Below are positions 63,285-64,000 of a stretch of DNA of 64,000 nt, one piece after another; positions within the stretch are counted from its first letter, which is position 1, and each line of letters starts with the position of its first letter. Source of the stretch: Pseudomonas viridiflava (GTDB lineage Bacteria > Pseudomonadota > Gammaproteobacteria > Pseudomonadales > Pseudomonadaceae); assembly GCF_900590885.1 (NCBI RefSeq), contig NZ_UUON01000033.1, forward strand, positions 62,001 through 126,000, in the 5' to 3' direction. Under the pieces are notes generated by a model. That model had not been told where the DNA came from, searched no databases, and was given only the letters and a program-made list of their open reading frames with translations. The position numbers were made by a program, and so were the translations under genes.

Positions 63285-63311
63285 TGTGGGAGGGGCTTGC
63301 CCCCTCCCACA
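63285..63311. repeat. REP palindrome
   Basis: TGTGGGAGGGG-CTTG-CCCCCTCCCACA, seven bases after the ampE stop. Confidence 0.85.
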
Positions 63312-63433
63312 TCCCGTTAACCTTAAGTTACAAAACTCCCTTTCAATTTGAGCTATACAGGCAGAGCGCCAAATAGTGGCTTTCTGCCGCCGCCCTGCGC
63401 CTCAAATAAAAATAAAAGAAAGGGAGTTCACCT

Positions 63434-64000
63434 GTGAAGAGCTTGCTCTATCCCGCCGTTGCGCTGATGAACCGTCTGAGTTTCGGCATGAAGTTCAGCC
63501 TGATCAGCGTGCTGTTCCTGCTGCCGATGCTGGCGACCAACTATTACCTGGTGCGCGATTCCTGGCGCGAATTCCAGGGCACCCGCACCGAACTGCAAAG
63601 CCTCGAGTTGCTCGGCAGCAGCCTGGCGCTGCGCCGTGACCTGGAAACCCTCAACAACCAGGTACAAATCAACGCGACCCTCGGCCAGGCGGGCAAGGCC
63701 GGCGACCTTGAAGGCAAGATCACGGCCCTGGAAACCAATGTACTGGGCCGCCTGCAAGACCTGCGCGCGATGACCAGCGAGCCTGAACAGGTCGCCGCGT
63801 TTGATGCCAAGCGCGACGAGATGGTGGCGGCCTTCAAGGCCCAGCAGCAGGAAACCTCGCTGCTCAGCAAAAGTGCCTTGATCGGCAAATTGCTGAACAA
63901 GGCGCAGATGCTCAGCCAGATCATCGCCAGCCAGGCCGGCTTGAGCCGCGACCCCCAGAGCGACCTGCGCCAGCTCAGCGAACTGATCACCAGCGTGACC
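63434..64000 (+). CDS. methyl-accepting chemotaxis protein (3' end outside window)
   Basis: Starts GTG at 63434 with AAGGGAG seven bases upstream; 189 codons are visible and the frame is open at the window edge. The N-terminus has a membrane helix (about 20-40, FSLISVLFLLPMLATNYYLV) followed by a helical periplasmic region (LEGKITALETNVLGRLQDL...LLSKSALIGKLLNKAQML). Only the sensory part is present; HAMP and signalling domains would lie beyond. Position after ampDE matches the chemoreceptor PA4520. Confidence 0.85.
   Translation, partial: MKSLLYPAVALMNRLSFGMKFSLISVLFLLPMLATNYYLVRDSWREFQGTRTELQSLELLGSSLALRRDLETLNNQVQINATLGQAGKAGDLEGKITALETNVLGRLQDLRAMTSEPEQVAAFDAKRDEMVAAFKAQQQETSLLSKSALIGKLLNKAQMLSQIIASQAGLSRDPQSDLRQLSELITSVT

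Overview
The window looks like chromosome of a fluorescent Pseudomonas (P. fluorescens group). From memory, the gene order follows P. aeruginosa PAO1 in blocks: TPR lipoprotein-hemA-prfA-prmC-moeB-murI-pagL-phr-hemH, then algW-nif3-cysDN, then rpsT-murJ-ribF-ileS-lspA-fkpB-ispH-minor pilins-bamD-rluD-pgeF-clpB, then ndh-coaE-pilDCA-tRNA-Thr-nadC-ampDE. High GC, GTGGGAGG-type REP palindromes and a cysNC fusion fit the same group. Assignments rest on reading translated frames and motifs; no database search was run.

Region by region. 1-7.2 kb: TPR outer-membrane lipoprotein (cut by the window edge) divergent from a tight hemA-prfA-prmC-moeB-murI operon, then pagL. 7.2-17.3 kb: a long minus-strand operon (DUF523/DUF1722, a MerR-type LitR/CarH-like regulator, phrB photolyase, NTF2-like, SDR, FAD oxidoreductase, DUF1365, Cfa-like methyltransferase, DUF2878, probably a CxxC protein) with a neighbouring two-gene operon (renalase-like FAD protein, Trp-rich TIGR02450 protein). 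TGTACA-N12-TGTACA operators lie in front of the long operon and a degenerate one in front of the small operon. They match the reported binding site of class II LitR (PplR) proteins, so this is probably a blue-light-induced photoprotection and lipid-modification regulon. 17.5-31 kb: TIGR01777 epimerase, hemH, a TonB siderophore receptor, algW, nif3-like, cysD-cysNC, an acyltransferase with pta, DUF3565, a SlyD-like FKBP and rpsT.

31-49 kb: murJ, ribF-ileS-lspA-fkpB, ispH, then a reduced minor-pilin cluster (inverted fimT-like gene, pilV, a frameshifted pilW, pilX, pilE) without fimU, pilY1 or pilY2, then thiO, bamD, rluD-pgeF and clpB. The pilSR pair expected between bamD and thiO is absent. 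49-64 kb: an Asn-Pro-Lys-Pro tRNA cluster behind a strong promoter, ndh, small conserved genes, yacG-coaE-pilD-pilC, a divergent pilA with a TfpO/O-antigen-ligase-like gene, tRNA-Thr(CGU), DUF6388, nadC, DUF1631, ampDE and the start of a chemoreceptor. pilB is missing between pilA and pilC. Together with the damaged minor-pilin cluster this suggests a decayed or rewired type IVa pilus.

The main observations are the predicted light regulon, the broken pilus loci and a set of nine REP/REPIN palindromes in gene gaps. No insertion sequence, prophage, CRISPR array or rRNA was seen. No gene-free stretch is longer than 300 bases; the longest (300 bases, 48845-49144) holds the clpB terminator and the tRNA promoter.
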